From an uncultured Eubacteriales bacterium (lineage in GTDB: Bacteria > Bacillota > Clostridia > Oscillospirales > CAG-382), in assembly GCA_900554405.1 (NCBI GenBank), contig USHI01000089.1, positions 1 to 5,798 on the forward strand: a DNA stretch of 5,798 bases. Reading direction: 5' to 3'. Positions 5,745 to 5,798 of the stretch are shown here, piece by piece; the first letter of the stretch is position 1, and each line of letters starts with the position of its first letter. Position numbers and translations under genes: made by a program. The notes under the pieces are model-generated. The model was given only the letters and a program-made list of their open reading frames with translations, ran no database searches and was not told the origin of the DNA.

Positions 5745-5798
5745 TTACTTGCGGGACTTGATCACAACCGCGCTGCCGCAGATAGCAACAAGTGCAAC
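5745..5798 (-). CDS. C-terminal end of a probable membrane- or wall-anchored protein (partial)
   Basis: On the minus strand the last 17 codons before a TAA at 5747-5745 read VALVAICGSAVVIKSRK, and the frame is open to the window edge. A hydrophobic stretch ending in a short basic tail is typical of C-terminal anchors in Gram-positive surface proteins, including those with sortase signals, but any LPXTG-like motif would lie outside the window. The assignment as a coding end is supported by the strong leftward terminator 32 nt further on (stem from 5709). The gene is convergent with the permease. Its function cannot be judged from this much. Confidence 0.6.
   Translation of the reverse strand, partial: VALVAICGSAVVIKSRK

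Noticed and set aside
1..5798. Mobile element, CRISPR array, phage or tRNA signal
   Set aside because: I see no transposase or integrase motifs, no regularly spaced repeats, no tRNA-like cloverleaf, and base composition looks even across the genes.

Overview
The window looks like chromosomal DNA from a Gram-positive Firmicute, most likely a moderately GC-rich gut-type member of the Clostridia. The reasons are strong GGAGG/AGGAGG ribosome binding sites at every gene, extended -10 promoters, short intergenic gaps, and a Bce-type peptide-antibiotic sensing and export module, a family known essentially from Firmicutes. Genus cannot be decided from this sequence.

Layout. Positions 1-196 hold the 5' end of a secreted-protein gene on the minus strand, with a signal peptide. 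A divergent promoter region (about 197-372) separates it from upp (uracil phosphoribosyltransferase, 373-1005, plus strand). A 12-bp hairpin sits in the 80-bp gap after upp. Four plus-strand genes then form a complete BceRS-BceAB-like module: response regulator (1086-1757), short two-TM sensor kinase (1768-2742), ABC ATPase (2846-3610) and a 10-TM FtsX-type permease with a large extracellular domain (3607-5655). A bidirectional terminator (5681-5713) follows, and then the last 17 codons of a convergent minus-strand gene ending in a hydrophobic segment with a basic tail (5745-5798).

How the genes work together (family knowledge applied to this sequence). In such modules the permease binds a cell-envelope-active peptide or its lipid complex and signals to the partner kinase, which lacks a real extracellular sensor domain. 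The kinase phosphorylates the regulator, which activates the transporter promoter. The 103-bp gap between kinase and ATPase genes fits this. Immediately after the kinase stop is TGACA-AAAA-TGTAA, an exact match to the BceR-type operator pattern TNACA-N4-TGTAA as I remember it. A second GTAAG half-site lies 21 bp downstream. There is a perfect TATAAT -10 with no recognisable -35, as expected for an activator-dependent promoter. The gap also carries a terminator-like hairpin (2767-2807) that could stop the regulator transcript before the transporter genes.

I see no mobile element, CRISPR array, tRNA or rRNA, and no broken gene. The module belongs to a known family. What is worth a second look is the compact regulatory gap, the unknown ligand, and the two partial envelope-protein genes at the edges.
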